A DNA stretch of 64,000 bases from an uncultured Saprospiraceae bacterium (GTDB taxonomy: Bacteria; Bacteroidota; Bacteroidia; Chitinophagales; Saprospiraceae). The stretch is taken from the NCBI GenBank assembly GCA_937928045.1, contig CALFWO010000024.1, positions 1 through 64,000 on the forward strand, in the 5' to 3' direction. Under the pieces are notes generated by a model, which ran no database searches, had not been told where the DNA came from, and worked only from the letters and a program-made list of their open reading frames with translations. A program made the translations under genes and the position numbers. Shown here piece by piece: positions 36,342-45,089 of the stretch (positions are counted from its first letter, which is position 1; the number at the start of each line of letters is the position of its first letter).

Positions 36342-37727
36342 TCAGCTGGAAATCTTAGTAATTTTCACTTCTACGCGTTGATTTTTCTGACGGCCAGCAG
36401 AACTATCGTTGGAGGCAATAGGTTTAGATTTCCCATAACCCTTAAATGTTAACCTTCTATCTGCGATTCCATTTTGAATTAAATATTGGACCACTGATCT
36501 TGCTCTTTTTTCAGACAAGGAATTGCAAAACGTAGCATCACATCGATTATTTGTATGACCCATTATTTCAATATTGACATCTGGGTTCGAAACTAAAAAA
36601 TCCTTGAGTTCATTTAGGATATGATAATTCTCTTTTTCGATTCGAATCGAATCCGCTAGAAAAAACACATTTGTAAGCGGCAAGACTTTGCCAAGTTGCA
36701 TTTTTGAACGATCAGCTAACTCGGTTAAAACTTTAGGTTCAAAAATTTTGGCTACTGGTTCCGGCGGTGGATTGTAAAACACCTTCCTTGTTTCCTGACT
36801 GGAACCATCAGAAGTACTAGCAATAATTTGAATCACATTTTTTTGTTTCCGCAAATTAATGGCCGCAGTTACTGTCTTGGAACTAGAATTGTAGTTGAAA
36901 GAATGCTCATTGCCATTTACTAAAAATGTTATATACTTCCTTGATGGAACATTAGCAAAATTGGCTTTGAATGAAAAAGTTGATGTTTCTACTTGAAGCC
37001 CATCTTCTATAGGCGCCAATATATTTACAATTGGTGGATTGATTTGCTTTTGAATTATTTCTTCTTCGTCACAAGATATTGGAATTATATCGCTCAAGTT
37101 ATCAAGCAAAATATTTCCATTGTAAGGGAACAAAGTTGGTGTCCGATAAAAAATCTCAAAATAGATATAGGTATGCTTAGAAATTGGCTCAAAACGAAAA
37201 TCATACTGCTTCCATTCTTCATGAGCAATTAGAGGACTTTCAGCCAAAAGTTCATTTTTGCTACAATAATTGTTTCCTCCATAAATCCTAAGCTTAGCTG
37301 GATTCGAAAAATTCTCTTCTCTTGTTGAAGTTCTAGTTCTACTCAGATAAATATCCGATCGAGCTAAATGTATCGAAAAGTTATAACAAGACTTTGGTTT
37401 CAAGGGGACCCTGAGTCTTTGAGAAATTCCTTCCCAAGATTCATCTGCTCTAACCACCATTCCCAAGTAACTTTTTCCGTCCTGGGGTAACTTTTCAACG
37501 TTAAAAAAACCTGGCTGAATATCAACAGATGATTGAAAATCATGACTACAATCAATCCAACCCACGGGAGCTGTTCCTCCAGCAACACCGGCTCTAGGAG
37601 TTCCTTCCAAGGATCCATTATTTAACTTGATGGGAGTTAAATCTTGCGAAAAAATACAAGAATATAAAAAGAGAGCTGTTGCTATTAAAGCGAAACGAAA
37701 AATGTAAATCTTTTTATTCAAGTCCAA
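36342..37727 (-). CDS. OmpA-family outer-membrane protein with N-terminal jelly-roll-like region
   Basis: Exported protein: TTG start at 37727, basic N-terminus, hydrophobic core at about 10-26 and cleavage near SQD. Residues about 35-210 resemble a carbohydrate-binding or galactose-binding-like beta-sandwich (GSLEGTPRAG, GISQRLRVPLKP, and an aromatic KQYDFRFEP segment), followed by an Ig-like stretch. The C-terminal OmpA domain (about 345-461) has IEIMGHTNN, LSEKRARSVVQYL and GRQKNQRVEV, giving the Arg that contacts diaminopimelate. It is likely anchored to peptidoglycan. Length 461 residues; precedes pabB by two bases. Confidence 0.85.
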   Translation of the reverse strand: MDLNKKIYIFRFALIATALFLYSCIFSQDLTPIKLNNGSLEGTPRAGVAGGTAPVGWIDCSHDFQSSVDIQPGFFNVEKLPQDGKSYLGMVVRADESWEGISQRLRVPLKPKSCYNFSIHLARSDIYLSRTRTSTREENFSNPAKLRIYGGNNYCSKNELLAESPLIAHEEWKQYDFRFEPISKHTYIYFEIFYRTPTLFPYNGNILLDNLSDIIPISCDEEEIIQKQINPPIVNILAPIEDGLQVETSTFSFKANFANVPSRKYITFLVNGNEHSFNYNSSSKTVTAAINLRKQKNVIQIIASTSDGSSQETRKVFYNPPPEPVAKIFEPKVLTELADRSKMQLGKVLPLTNVFFLADSIRIEKENYHILNELKDFLVSNPDVNIEIMGHTNNRCDATFCNSLSEKRARSVVQYLIQNGIADRRLTFKGYGKSKPIASNDSSAGRQKNQRVEVKITKISS

Positions 37728-37818
37728 AAACTTAGATATAACAATGAAAACACCGTACTTCTTAATTAAAAGTCGTTACAATAAACAAACGACCCTAAAT
37801 TAATATAGTTATCATAAA

Positions 37819-37868
37819 GCGCTGGATTTTGGCAAAGATTAACTTTCCTTTAACCTGAAATCCAGCGC
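37819..37868 (-). terminator. Long-loop inverted repeat after the acyl-CoA dehydrogenase gene
   Basis: An exact 11-base inverted repeat, GCGCTGGATTT and AAATCCAGCGC, encloses a 28-base loop. On the minus strand it comes just after the dehydrogenase stop and is followed by a T-rich run, so termination is the simplest role. The loop is longer than usual. Confidence 0.55.
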
Positions 37869-37883
37869 GTTAAACATGTTTTT

Positions 37884-39098
37884 TTACTTAAAGGCATTAA
37901 TTCCAGTAACGTCCATACCTGTGATCAACAAATGAATATCGTGGGTTCCTTCATAAGTCAAAACAGTTTCCAAATTCATCATGTGTCTCATAATTGGATA
38001 TTCATTAGTAATTCCCATTCCTCCGTGGATTTGTCTTGCTTCTCTGGCAATCTCCAAAGCCATATGCACATTATTTCTTTTCGCCATTGAAATTTGACCA
38101 GGAGTAGCCTTTCCTTCATTAGCCATTGTACCAAGTCTCCAAGCCAATAACTGAGCTTTGGTAATTTCAGTGATCATTTCGGCCAATTTCTTTTGTGTAA
38201 GTTGGAATCCAGCTAATGGCTTTCCGAACTGCTCTCTTTCTAAGGAGTATCTTAACGCTGAGTCATAACAGTCCATTGCTGCACCAATAGCTCCCCAAGC
38301 GATACCATATCTAGCTTTTGATAAACAAGACAATGGTCCTTTTAGTCCCTGAACTCCAGGCAAAATATTGCTCTTTGGAACTCGAACATCTTCGAAGACT
38401 AATTCTCCTGTGATGGATGCTCTCAAGGACCATTTCCCATGAATTTCTGGGGCAGAAAAGCCGGGCATTCCTTTTTCAACGATTACCCCTCTAATAATTC
38501 CCGATTCATCTTTAGCCCAAACGACAGCCACATCTGCTACTGGTGAATTGGTAATCCACATTTTTGCGCCATTCAGAATGACATGATCTCCATCGTCCTT
38601 AATATTCGTAACCATGCCACTTGGATTAGATCCATGATCAGGCTCAGTTAACCCAAAGCAGCCAATAAATTCACCAGATCCCAACTTAGGAAGGTACTTC
38701 AATCTTTGCTCTTCCGATCCAAATTTATAGATAGGATACATCACCAAAGAACCCTGGACAGAAGCCATTGATCGGATCCCAGAATCTCCTCTTTCCAATT
38801 CCTGCATGATTATCCCATATGCGATTTCATCCATTCCGCCGCCGCCGTATTGTTCTGGAAGACTTGGTCCAAATGCTCCGATTTCAGCTAATCCTTTAAA
38901 AAGGTGATGAGGACATTCTGCGCGATTAGAATAATCTTCGATTATAGGTGAGACCTCTTTTTTTACCCAATCCCTTACCGCGTCTCTTGCCAATAAGTGA
39001 TCTTCTGAAAGAAGGCCATCAACATTATAATAGTCATGCCCTTTGAATCGATCTTCTTTTGCTCCTTTTGCCATTGTGGTACTTACTTTACTTTGCAT
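37884..39098 (-). CDS. Acyl-CoA dehydrogenase, glutaryl-CoA dehydrogenase-like
   Basis: FAD-dependent enzyme of the acyl-CoA dehydrogenase family, best matching glutaryl-CoA dehydrogenase, which makes crotonyl-CoA and CO2 in lysine and tryptophan breakdown. FAD and substrate blocks include CFGLTEPDHGSNP near 147-159, MWITNSP near 180, KARYGIAWGA near 275 and ARQIHGGMGI near 357. The catalytic base is Glu in TYEGTHDIH near 383. Length 404 residues. Single gene with its own terminator and a candidate promoter at 39142-39149. Confidence 0.9.
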   Translation of the reverse strand: MQSKVSTTMAKGAKEDRFKGHDYYNVDGLLSEDHLLARDAVRDWVKKEVSPIIEDYSNRAECPHHLFKGLAEIGAFGPSLPEQYGGGGMDEIAYGIIMQELERGDSGIRSMASVQGSLVMYPIYKFGSEEQRLKYLPKLGSGEFIGCFGLTEPDHGSNPSGMVTNIKDDGDHVILNGAKMWITNSPVADVAVVWAKDESGIIRGVIVEKGMPGFSAPEIHGKWSLRASITGELVFEDVRVPKSNILPGVQGLKGPLSCLSKARYGIAWGAIGAAMDCYDSALRYSLEREQFGKPLAGFQLTQKKLAEMITEITKAQLLAWRLGTMANEGKATPGQISMAKRNNVHMALEIAREARQIHGGMGITNEYPIMRHMMNLETVLTYEGTHDIHLLITGMDVTGINAFK

Positions 39099-39141
39099 AA
39101 TTCTTATGCTTATAATTAAATGGTTTGGTTAGTTCACTGCC

Positions 39142-39149
39142 CAAAAGTA
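39142..39149 (-). promoter_or_regulatory. Candidate -7 element TACTTTTG for the acyl-CoA dehydrogenase gene
   Basis: On the minus strand, TACTTTTG matches TAnnTTTG and lies 43 bases before the dehydrogenase ATG. The -33 element is weak. Confidence 0.4.
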
Positions 39150-39262
39150 AAGATAATCACCTGCTAATGCTACATTTACGGAGGTAAGCTTCCAATTTTT
39201 ACAGAAACTTGTTATTGGAAGTCAAAACATGAATTAAAATAATCTTTTAACTCAGAAGTTAA

Positions 39263-39775
39263 ATGGGCAAAATAGCACTAGAAAATCTAAAGTTCTTTGC
39301 ATTTCATGGGGTTTATGAAGAAGAAAAAGCCGTTGGAAATGAATTCCTAGTTGATGTCTATATTGATGTAGCGCTAGATAGTCGGACTAAATTGGCGGAA
39401 TTGAATGAAACGCTTAACTATGAAACCATTTTTCATTGTTGTAAAAAAGTCATGCGAATACCCCAAGCATTGTTAGAGACAGTTTGCATAGATATGGTGA
39501 AGGCCCTAAAAGCTCAATTTAGCGAAATGAGGGGTTTAAGGGTTAGGGTCAGAAAACTGAACCCAATGCCTGGAGAAAGAGTTGGATCTTCATTTGTCGA
39601 AATAGAAGAAAATTTTTTAGCAAAATGTGGTGCTTGTGGAAAGTCGTTTAGTTGCTATAATTCAGAAAATTGTTGGTGTTTTGGCATAGAATTATCTGCA
39701 GAAGCGAGGAATGCCTTAGGTGAGAAATTTAAAGGATGCTTGTGTTCAAATTGCTTGAAGCAATATTCGATCTAA
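39263..39775 (+). CDS. folB: Dihydroneopterin aldolase fused to a cysteine-rich CWC domain
   Basis: Residues 1-118 are a complete FolB: catalytic Glu21 in HGVYEEEKAVGNEF and Lys98 in RVRKLNPMPG, so retroaldol cleavage of dihydroneopterin for folate synthesis is expected. Standard FolB ends near residue 118-120. Here about 50 more residues follow with eight cysteines (122, 125, 131, 137, 139, 159, 161, 164) in the order CxxC, C, CWC, CxCxxC, matching the free-standing cysteine-rich CWC family, presumed to bind metal. There is one ATG, one reading frame and no stop between the parts. Single gene, 165 bases from the divergent dehydrogenase gene. Confidence 0.9.
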   Translation: MGKIALENLKFFAFHGVYEEEKAVGNEFLVDVYIDVALDSRTKLAELNETLNYETIFHCCKKVMRIPQALLETVCIDMVKALKAQFSEMRGLRVRVRKLNPMPGERVGSSFVEIEENFLAKCGACGKSFSCYNSENCWCFGIELSAEARNALGEKFKGCLCSNCLKQYSI

Positions 39776-39853
39776 GATTTTTCCCAAAAAAGAACACCTT
39801 GAGCTCCAAAATAACGTTAAACGCATAACACATCACTCAAACAAATCCTTAAA

Positions 39854-40564
39854 ATGATTAAAAAAGTACTATTACTGTTGGTTGTTATTAACCTAACTGC
39901 CTGCACAGAACTGCAACAATTGGCTGGAGCAGTTCTAACTACAGATACGCTTTCAGATTTAGATGTCGGAAACGGTTTAAAAGAAGCATTGACTATTGGA
40001 ATTTCTAAAGGTGCTGATAAGTTAAGCATCACTGATGGCTATTTTAAGTCTGCTTATAAGGTATTACTTCCAGAAGAAGCGCAAAAGGTAACATCAAAAT
40101 TGAGAAATGTTCCGCTTTTTGGCAACGTTGAAGACAAAATCTTGGAGAAAATTAATCGTGCTGCAGAAGACGCAGCCAAATCTGCAAAACCGATTTTTGT
40201 CAGTGCTATTAAACAAATGACATTTCAGGATGCTACTAATATTCTGATGGGATCAAATAACGCTGCCACTCAATATTTAAATAAGGCTACTTATAATCAA
40301 TTGTACGCTGAATTTACACCAGTAGTAATTAATTCATTGAATAAATTTAACGCGCTCGACTACTGGGGAGATGCTGTAAATGCCTACAACAAAATTCCTT
40401 TAGTTCAAAAACTTAATCCAAAATTGGAGGATTATGTTGTTAAAAAGGCGTTAGAAGGTCTTTTCTCGATGGTTGGAAAAAAGGAAGTTGATATCAGGAA
40501 AAATGTATCGGCTAGAACTTCAGACTTGCTTCAAAAGGTATTCGCTAAGCAGGACAACAAGTAA
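39854..40564 (+). CDS. DUF4197 lipoprotein
   Basis: Exported lipoprotein of unknown function. Signal peptide of 17 residues with lipobox NLTAC. The mature protein is almost all helical, with the family markers GLKEALTIGISKGADKL near 44-60, MTFQDATNILMG near 120-131 and NATQYL-like segment near 137. It probably forms an elongated helical body in the periplasm. Length 236 residues. It follows folB by 78 bases and ends at a strong shared terminator. Confidence 0.85.
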   Translation: MIKKVLLLLVVINLTACTELQQLAGAVLTTDTLSDLDVGNGLKEALTIGISKGADKLSITDGYFKSAYKVLLPEEAQKVTSKLRNVPLFGNVEDKILEKINRAAEDAAKSAKPIFVSAIKQMTFQDATNILMGSNNAATQYLNKATYNQLYAEFTPVVINSLNKFNALDYWGDAVNAYNKIPLVQKLNPKLEDYVVKKALEGLFSMVGKKEVDIRKNVSARTSDLLQKVFAKQDNK

Positions 40565-40589
40565 ATCTTGCAAGATTAATTCAATAAAT

Positions 40590-40622
40590 AAAAAAGGCCT
40601 TGATTTGATCAAGGCCTTTTTT
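40590..40622. terminator. Bidirectional rho-independent terminator
   Basis: Stem GGCCTTGAT with ATCAAGGCC, loop TTG, flanked by six A and six T. It serves the convergent DUF4197 and citrate synthase genes. Confidence 0.9.
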
Positions 40623-40624
40623 AT

Positions 40625-41941
40625 TTAAGCGTTTACTGAATTCTTTTTTAGATATTCCACCATAAAAGAAGTAGTTACTGACTTCGGTCTTTCCAGTGGG
40701 AAACCTAAAGCACGAGACCAACATAATTGGCTTAAGACTCCTAAAGCTCTTGATACTCCGAACAATACTGTATAGAAACTATATTCTGTTAAACCATAGT
40801 GTACTAAGATGGCTCCTGAGTGCGCATCAACATTCGGCCAAGGGTTTTTAACCTTACCCAAACTCTTCAAAATTGGAGGAATCACTTCAAAGCATTTCCA
40901 AACAACATTGATCAATTCAGAATCTTTAATGTACTCTTCTGCGAAACGCTTCTGAGCAATAAACCTCGGATCTGGTTCTCTCAAAACAGCATGGCCATAA
41001 CCAGGAACAACTTGTCCTGCGGCGATAGTGCTGTTTACATAGTCAACAATCTGTTCCTTCGTAGGCTGTCTTGTTCCCAACGTGTCAATCATTCTTAGGA
41101 TCCATTTGATCACTTCTTGGTTTGCCAAACCATGTAATGGTCCAGCCAAAGCACTCATTCCTCCTGCAAATGATAAATAAGCATCACTCAAAGTAGACCC
41201 TACTAAATGTGTTGCGTGGGCAGAGGCGTTTCCACCTTCATGATCAGCATGAATTGTTAGATACAATCTCATCAAATCTTTGAAATCAGCTCCTTCGACT
41301 CCCAACATATGAGCGAAGTTAGCTCCCCAATCCAATGAAATGTCCGGAGTTATAAACTTGCTGTTATGGTAAGTTCTTCTGTAAATGTATGAAGCCACTC
41401 GAGGTAATCTCGCAATAAGATTCATCGTGTCTTCGTAAGTCGCATCCCAATATTCCGACTTACGCATTCCCTCCGCATATCTTCTAGTGAAGACACTAGT
41501 GGACTGCATACTTGTAATTGCTGTAACAAATTGAGTCATTGGGTGCGTATCTTTTGGAAGCGCATCCAATACCTTGAAAGTGTGTTCAGGAACATTTGAT
41601 CTATTGGTCCACTGATCGGTCAACCATTTGGTTTCCTTTTCTGTTGGAATTTCTCCTACCAACATTAACCAGAACAACGCTTCTGGTAATGGTTGGTTTC
41701 CTGCTCCTTTAGGCAATTTATCCTTTAATTCAGGAATAGAATATCCACGAAATCTAATCCCATCATTAGCATCGAGTTGGGAAGTCTCCCAAACCATACT
41801 TTTGACGCCACGCATTCCACCATAAACTTGAGATAGTTTTACCTCATCGACAATGGTGTTGCCTTGTTCTTTTAGTAGAGCTTTGATTTCTGCTTTAAGA
41901 GCGGTGCTCTTTTCTTGAAATTTTTGTTTTAGTGGATCCAT
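40625..41941 (-). CDS. gltA: Citrate synthase of the eukaryotic/mitochondrial sequence type
   Basis: Condenses oxaloacetate and acetyl-CoA to citrate. Catalytic residues are His in HADHEGGNASAH near 230, His in GYGHAVLR near 316 and Asp in NVDAHSG near 371. The sequence follows the mitochondrial enzyme closely, for example VYGGMRGVKSMVWETS near 40 and VLFGVSRALGVLSQLCWSRA near 395; these blocks differ from the usual bacterial hexameric type. Length 438 residues, about as long as the mature mitochondrial form. It has its own promoter (42018-42049) and terminator. Confidence 0.94.
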   Translation of the reverse strand: MDPLKQKFQEKSTALKAEIKALLKEQGNTIVDEVKLSQVYGGMRGVKSMVWETSQLDANDGIRFRGYSIPELKDKLPKGAGNQPLPEALFWLMLVGEIPTEKETKWLTDQWTNRSNVPEHTFKVLDALPKDTHPMTQFVTAITSMQSTSVFTRRYAEGMRKSEYWDATYEDTMNLIARLPRVASYIYRRTYHNSKFITPDISLDWGANFAHMLGVEGADFKDLMRLYLTIHADHEGGNASAHATHLVGSTLSDAYLSFAGGMSALAGPLHGLANQEVIKWILRMIDTLGTRQPTKEQIVDYVNSTIAAGQVVPGYGHAVLREPDPRFIAQKRFAEEYIKDSELINVVWKCFEVIPPILKSLGKVKNPWPNVDAHSGAILVHYGLTEYSFYTVLFGVSRALGVLSQLCWSRALGFPLERPKSVTTSFMVEYLKKNSVNA

Positions 41942-42017
41942 TCTGAATTTTACGCGGAAATATTTGATTCATTATTCTAACGGTTAAAAACCCAAAGTTG
42001 TTTAACCTAAAAGGTCA

Positions 42018-42049
42018 CAAAAATAATACTTTTTTATGACCTGTGGCAA
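42018..42049 (-). promoter_or_regulatory. Bacteroidota-type promoter for citrate synthase
   Basis: On the minus strand a TTG (42047-42049) is followed after 21 bases by TATTTTTG (42018-42025), a full match to TTG-N17-23-TAnnTTTG. Transcription would begin near 42011, giving a leader of about 70 bases. Confidence 0.6.
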
Positions 42050-42120
42050 TTCATCTTATTGAGTATCTAACAAATGATAAAGGACTTGGATTCTTAATGC
42101 TTCCAGCTTAGCTTTACACC

Positions 42121-42696
42121 ATGCTAATGATTCAAGATAAGCTGGTGAGTGACGATCTTTTAGAGATCGAATTTCTTTGCAATTTAGATGCTTGTAAAGG
42201 TGCGTGCTGCTGGGAAGGAGATTATGGAGCGCCGGTTTCAAAGACTGAAATTAAAATAATATACAGAAATTATAAAGAAATCGAGCCCTATCTAACAGAC
42301 GAAGGAAAGACTGTAATTGAAGAAAAGGGATTGGCAATACACTATCCTGAGCCCAAATTCATGGGTACTCCACTGCTAAAAAATGGAGCCTGCGCCTTTA
42401 TGACCTTCAAAGATGGAATCGCTCAATGTGGAATAGAATTGGCCCATCGGGATGGCAAAACAGATTACAAAAAGCCTATTTCCTGTCATCTCTACCCTAT
42501 TCGAGTGACCGAAGAGCCAGAATTGGGGTTTTCGGCACTGAATTATGACAAATGGGATATTTGCAATGCAGCCTGTAAAAAAGGAAAGGAAGCCGCTTTG
42601 CCTGTCTATCAATTTGCTAAGGATGCGTTAATACGGAAATACGGCGAAGACTTTTATGAAGAATTGGATGCAGCGGCTCAGCATTTGAAGGACTAG
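42121..42696 (+). CDS. DUF3109 cysteine-rich protein
   Basis: A 191-residue cytoplasmic protein of the DUF3109 family, related in cysteine pattern to YkgJ-type zinc/iron-chelating proteins. Cysteines cluster as CNLDACKGACC near 20-30, one near residue 82 (GACAF), another near 93 (QCGI), one in ISCHLYPIR near 111 and one in DICNAACKKG near 137-142. The spacing suggests a bound metal or iron-sulfur cluster, but no activity is established. The ATG at 42121 has a second in-frame ATG two codons later. Divergent from citrate synthase. Confidence 0.85.
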   Translation: MLMIQDKLVSDDLLEIEFLCNLDACKGACCWEGDYGAPVSKTEIKIIYRNYKEIEPYLTDEGKTVIEEKGLAIHYPEPKFMGTPLLKNGACAFMTFKDGIAQCGIELAHRDGKTDYKKPISCHLYPIRVTEEPELGFSALNYDKWDICNAACKKGKEAALPVYQFAKDALIRKYGEDFYEELDAAAQHLKD

Positions 42697-42725
42697 ACTA
42701 AACTTCAACAGAATAGGTTATTTTT

Positions 42726-42756
42726 TTGATTTTCAATGCTAAAGCATGTACCTTTG
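42726..42756 (+). promoter_or_regulatory. Strong Bacteroidota-type promoter for the PpiD-like gene
   Basis: TTTTG ending at 42728, a 20-base spacer and TACCTTTG at 42749-42756 match the consensus fully. Transcription would start near 42762, leaving about 140 bases of untranslated leader before the ATG at 42902. Confidence 0.7.
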
Positions 42757-42901
42757 CGAGGCTTTTTCAAAAAAGGTGATTTTTATGGGAAAAACTAGTT
42801 GTAACCTTTCCTTGTTTTCTCTGTAAAAACCCTTACAATATTTATTCATCCAAACTGCTCGGTTCCCTTAAAAAAACAAGCAGCAAAAAATTCGAAATAG
42901 C

Positions 42902-45028
42902 ATGGCGCTAATCGGAAAAATCAGAAACAACAGTTGGTTGTTGATCGTCCTAATAGGCCTTGGCCTTGGAGGTTTTCTTTTAATGGACATGACTAGTGGT
43001 GGTGGAAGCCCATTTGGTGGCGGAGGTCAAAACACCCTAGGTTCAATAGCTGGCAAGGATATCCAGGCTAAAGAATTCTTCCAAACGGAGGATGTACTAT
43101 ATTCTGGAGGATCTGGTGATGTTTACAGCAGAAGAACTTCTTTGTGGAACTATTTCGTTGAAAAAGAAATCGTTGAAGAGGAAGCTGATGCGCTTGGTCT
43201 TTCTTTGACTAACGATGAATTCACTGAATTGCAATTTGGAAATAATCTTTCTCCAATTATCTCTTCTAGTTTTTCAAATCCACAAACTAGACAAGTGGAT
43301 AGAGAACAGTTGAATCAAATCAGACAAGCGATTGAAACGAATCAGATTCAGAATCCAAACTTTGTTGGATACTGGAGAGAACTTCAGAAACAAGTGAAGA
43401 AAGATGCGCTTCAAACTAAATTGAATGCTTTAGTTGCTCAAGGAATGTATTCTCCATCTTGGATGGTTGAGAAATTTACAAACGACCAAAATCAAAAAGT
43501 AGATTTCGCATATGTAAGAGTTCCTTTTTCTTCAATTGACAACAGCGCTGTTACTGTTAGTGATGCTGACTATAGTAATTATTTGAACAACAACATTGGT
43601 ACTTACACAAAAGATGAGGAAACCAGACAAATCGGATATGTAAGCTTCGACATTAAGCCAACCGCAGAAGATTCTTCAGCGATTTATCAAGGCTTACAAA
43701 ATGAAATTGCTGGACTTAGAGCTGTTCCTAATGACTCTATCGCTTTTCACATTACCAATAGATCAGGTATTATAGAAGATGCTTATTACACAAAGGATAG
43801 ACTTGGTGCAACAGTTAAAAATGAGCTTTTTGATGCAGAGTTAGGAACAGTTTATGGTCCTTATAAGGAAGGCAACGATTATAAGGTAGCTAAGTTAATA
43901 GATAGAATGGTAATTCCTGATTCTGTTGAATCTAGACACATCCTAATTAAATACGCAGATCCTTCATTAAGGTTTGTAGCCAGTGAAAAGGCTGATTCAA
44001 TTTTAAATGTATTGAACAACGGAAGTACTCCATTTGCAGACTTAGTTGCTCAGCATTCTGAAGATCAAGCTTCAATTCCAACAAATGGAGAATTAGGATA
44101 TTCTGCTCTTAATAGAATGGTTCAGCCTTATAATGATCTTATATTTTACAAAGCCAAGCAAGGAGAATACAACATTGTTGAATCTCAATTTGGATTTCAT
44201 ATCGTTGAGGTAACTGGCAGAAAATTGATCACCAAAGATCAAGGAGCCAGAATTGCCTACTTGAGACAGCCAATCATTCCTTCTTCTAAGACTCAAAAGG
44301 AAATGTACAAAACTGTAGGTAAATTCATTAGTGAAAACAATTCAGGTGATGCATTACGTGCCGCAGCTGAAGCAAATCCAAATCTAGATTACAATACAAG
44401 TCTTCCGGTTGCTAAAAATGATTTCTTAATTGGAACCTTGGGAACTGGGCAATCAACAAGAGATATGATCAAGTTTGCCTTTAAAGGAGCAACTTCAACT
44501 GGAGATGTTTCTCCTGATGTTCATACTTTCAGAGACAATATTGAAAATTATGACAACAAGTATGTTGTGGCAACTTTAGAAAGTGTAATTCCTGCGGGAG
44601 CTCCTTCCGTGGCCAATGTTAAGGATCAAATAGAAACTCAAGTAATCAATGCTGCAAAAGCAAAACAATTGATGTCTCAGATCAGTGGAACTGACTTAAA
44701 CAGTATTGCTAGTCAATTTGAATCTTCAGTAGACACTGTTAAGGCTGCTTCGTTTACTTCTTCATTCTTACAAGGTCTAGGTAATGAACCAAAAGTACTT
44801 GCTGCCGCTTTCAATATGGAGAATGGAACTGTTTCGAGTCCAATTGAAGGATCAAATGGAGTATATGTACTAAAAATGATTAACAAGCAATCCAATCCAG
44901 GTTCTGGTAATTTATCAGCAATGAGAGCTCAAGTCTCGCGTCCATACCAAGCGCAAGTGACTGGACAATTAATGGAATCTATTAAGAAAGGAATGGAAAT
45001 TGAAGACAACAGAAGTCTATACTACTAG
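42902..45028 (+). CDS. PpiD/SurA-type membrane-anchored peptidyl-prolyl isomerase
   Basis: Periplasmic folding helper. One N-terminal helix (about residues 12-30, uncleaved) anchors a SurA_N-like region (about 45-250) with many Gln/Asn. A parvulin domain follows near 345-440 with VESRHILIKYADP, ADLVAQHSED, GELGYSALNRMV and FGFHIVEV, the usual order. Residues 450-708 form a second SurA-like and C-terminal chaperone region. Length 708 residues is normal for Bacteroidota PpiD-like proteins. Single gene with a strong promoter and terminator, as expected for an abundant envelope chaperone. Confidence 0.9.
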   Translation: MALIGKIRNNSWLLIVLIGLGLGGFLLMDMTSGGGSPFGGGGQNTLGSIAGKDIQAKEFFQTEDVLYSGGSGDVYSRRTSLWNYFVEKEIVEEEADALGLSLTNDEFTELQFGNNLSPIISSSFSNPQTRQVDREQLNQIRQAIETNQIQNPNFVGYWRELQKQVKKDALQTKLNALVAQGMYSPSWMVEKFTNDQNQKVDFAYVRVPFSSIDNSAVTVSDADYSNYLNNNIGTYTKDEETRQIGYVSFDIKPTAEDSSAIYQGLQNEIAGLRAVPNDSIAFHITNRSGIIEDAYYTKDRLGATVKNELFDAELGTVYGPYKEGNDYKVAKLIDRMVIPDSVESRHILIKYADPSLRFVASEKADSILNVLNNGSTPFADLVAQHSEDQASIPTNGELGYSALNRMVQPYNDLIFYKAKQGEYNIVESQFGFHIVEVTGRKLITKDQGARIAYLRQPIIPSSKTQKEMYKTVGKFISENNSGDALRAAAEANPNLDYNTSLPVAKNDFLIGTLGTGQSTRDMIKFAFKGATSTGDVSPDVHTFRDNIENYDNKYVVATLESVIPAGAPSVANVKDQIETQVINAAKAKQLMSQISGTDLNSIASQFESSVDTVKAASFTSSFLQGLGNEPKVLAAAFNMENGTVSSPIEGSNGVYVLKMINKQSNPGSGNLSAMRAQVSRPYQAQVTGQLMESIKKGMEIEDNRSLYY

Positions 45029-45049
45029 ATTCGACCTTTTTAGGTGAAT

Positions 45050-45089
45050 AAAAAGCTGGTTTGGAGCAAGTCTCCAAACCAGCTTTTTT
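45050..45089 (+). terminator. Rho-independent terminator after the PpiD-like gene
   Basis: A 13-base-pair stem, AGCTGGTTTGGAG with CTCCAAACCAGCT, closes a five-base loop and is followed by a T run. Confidence 0.92.
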
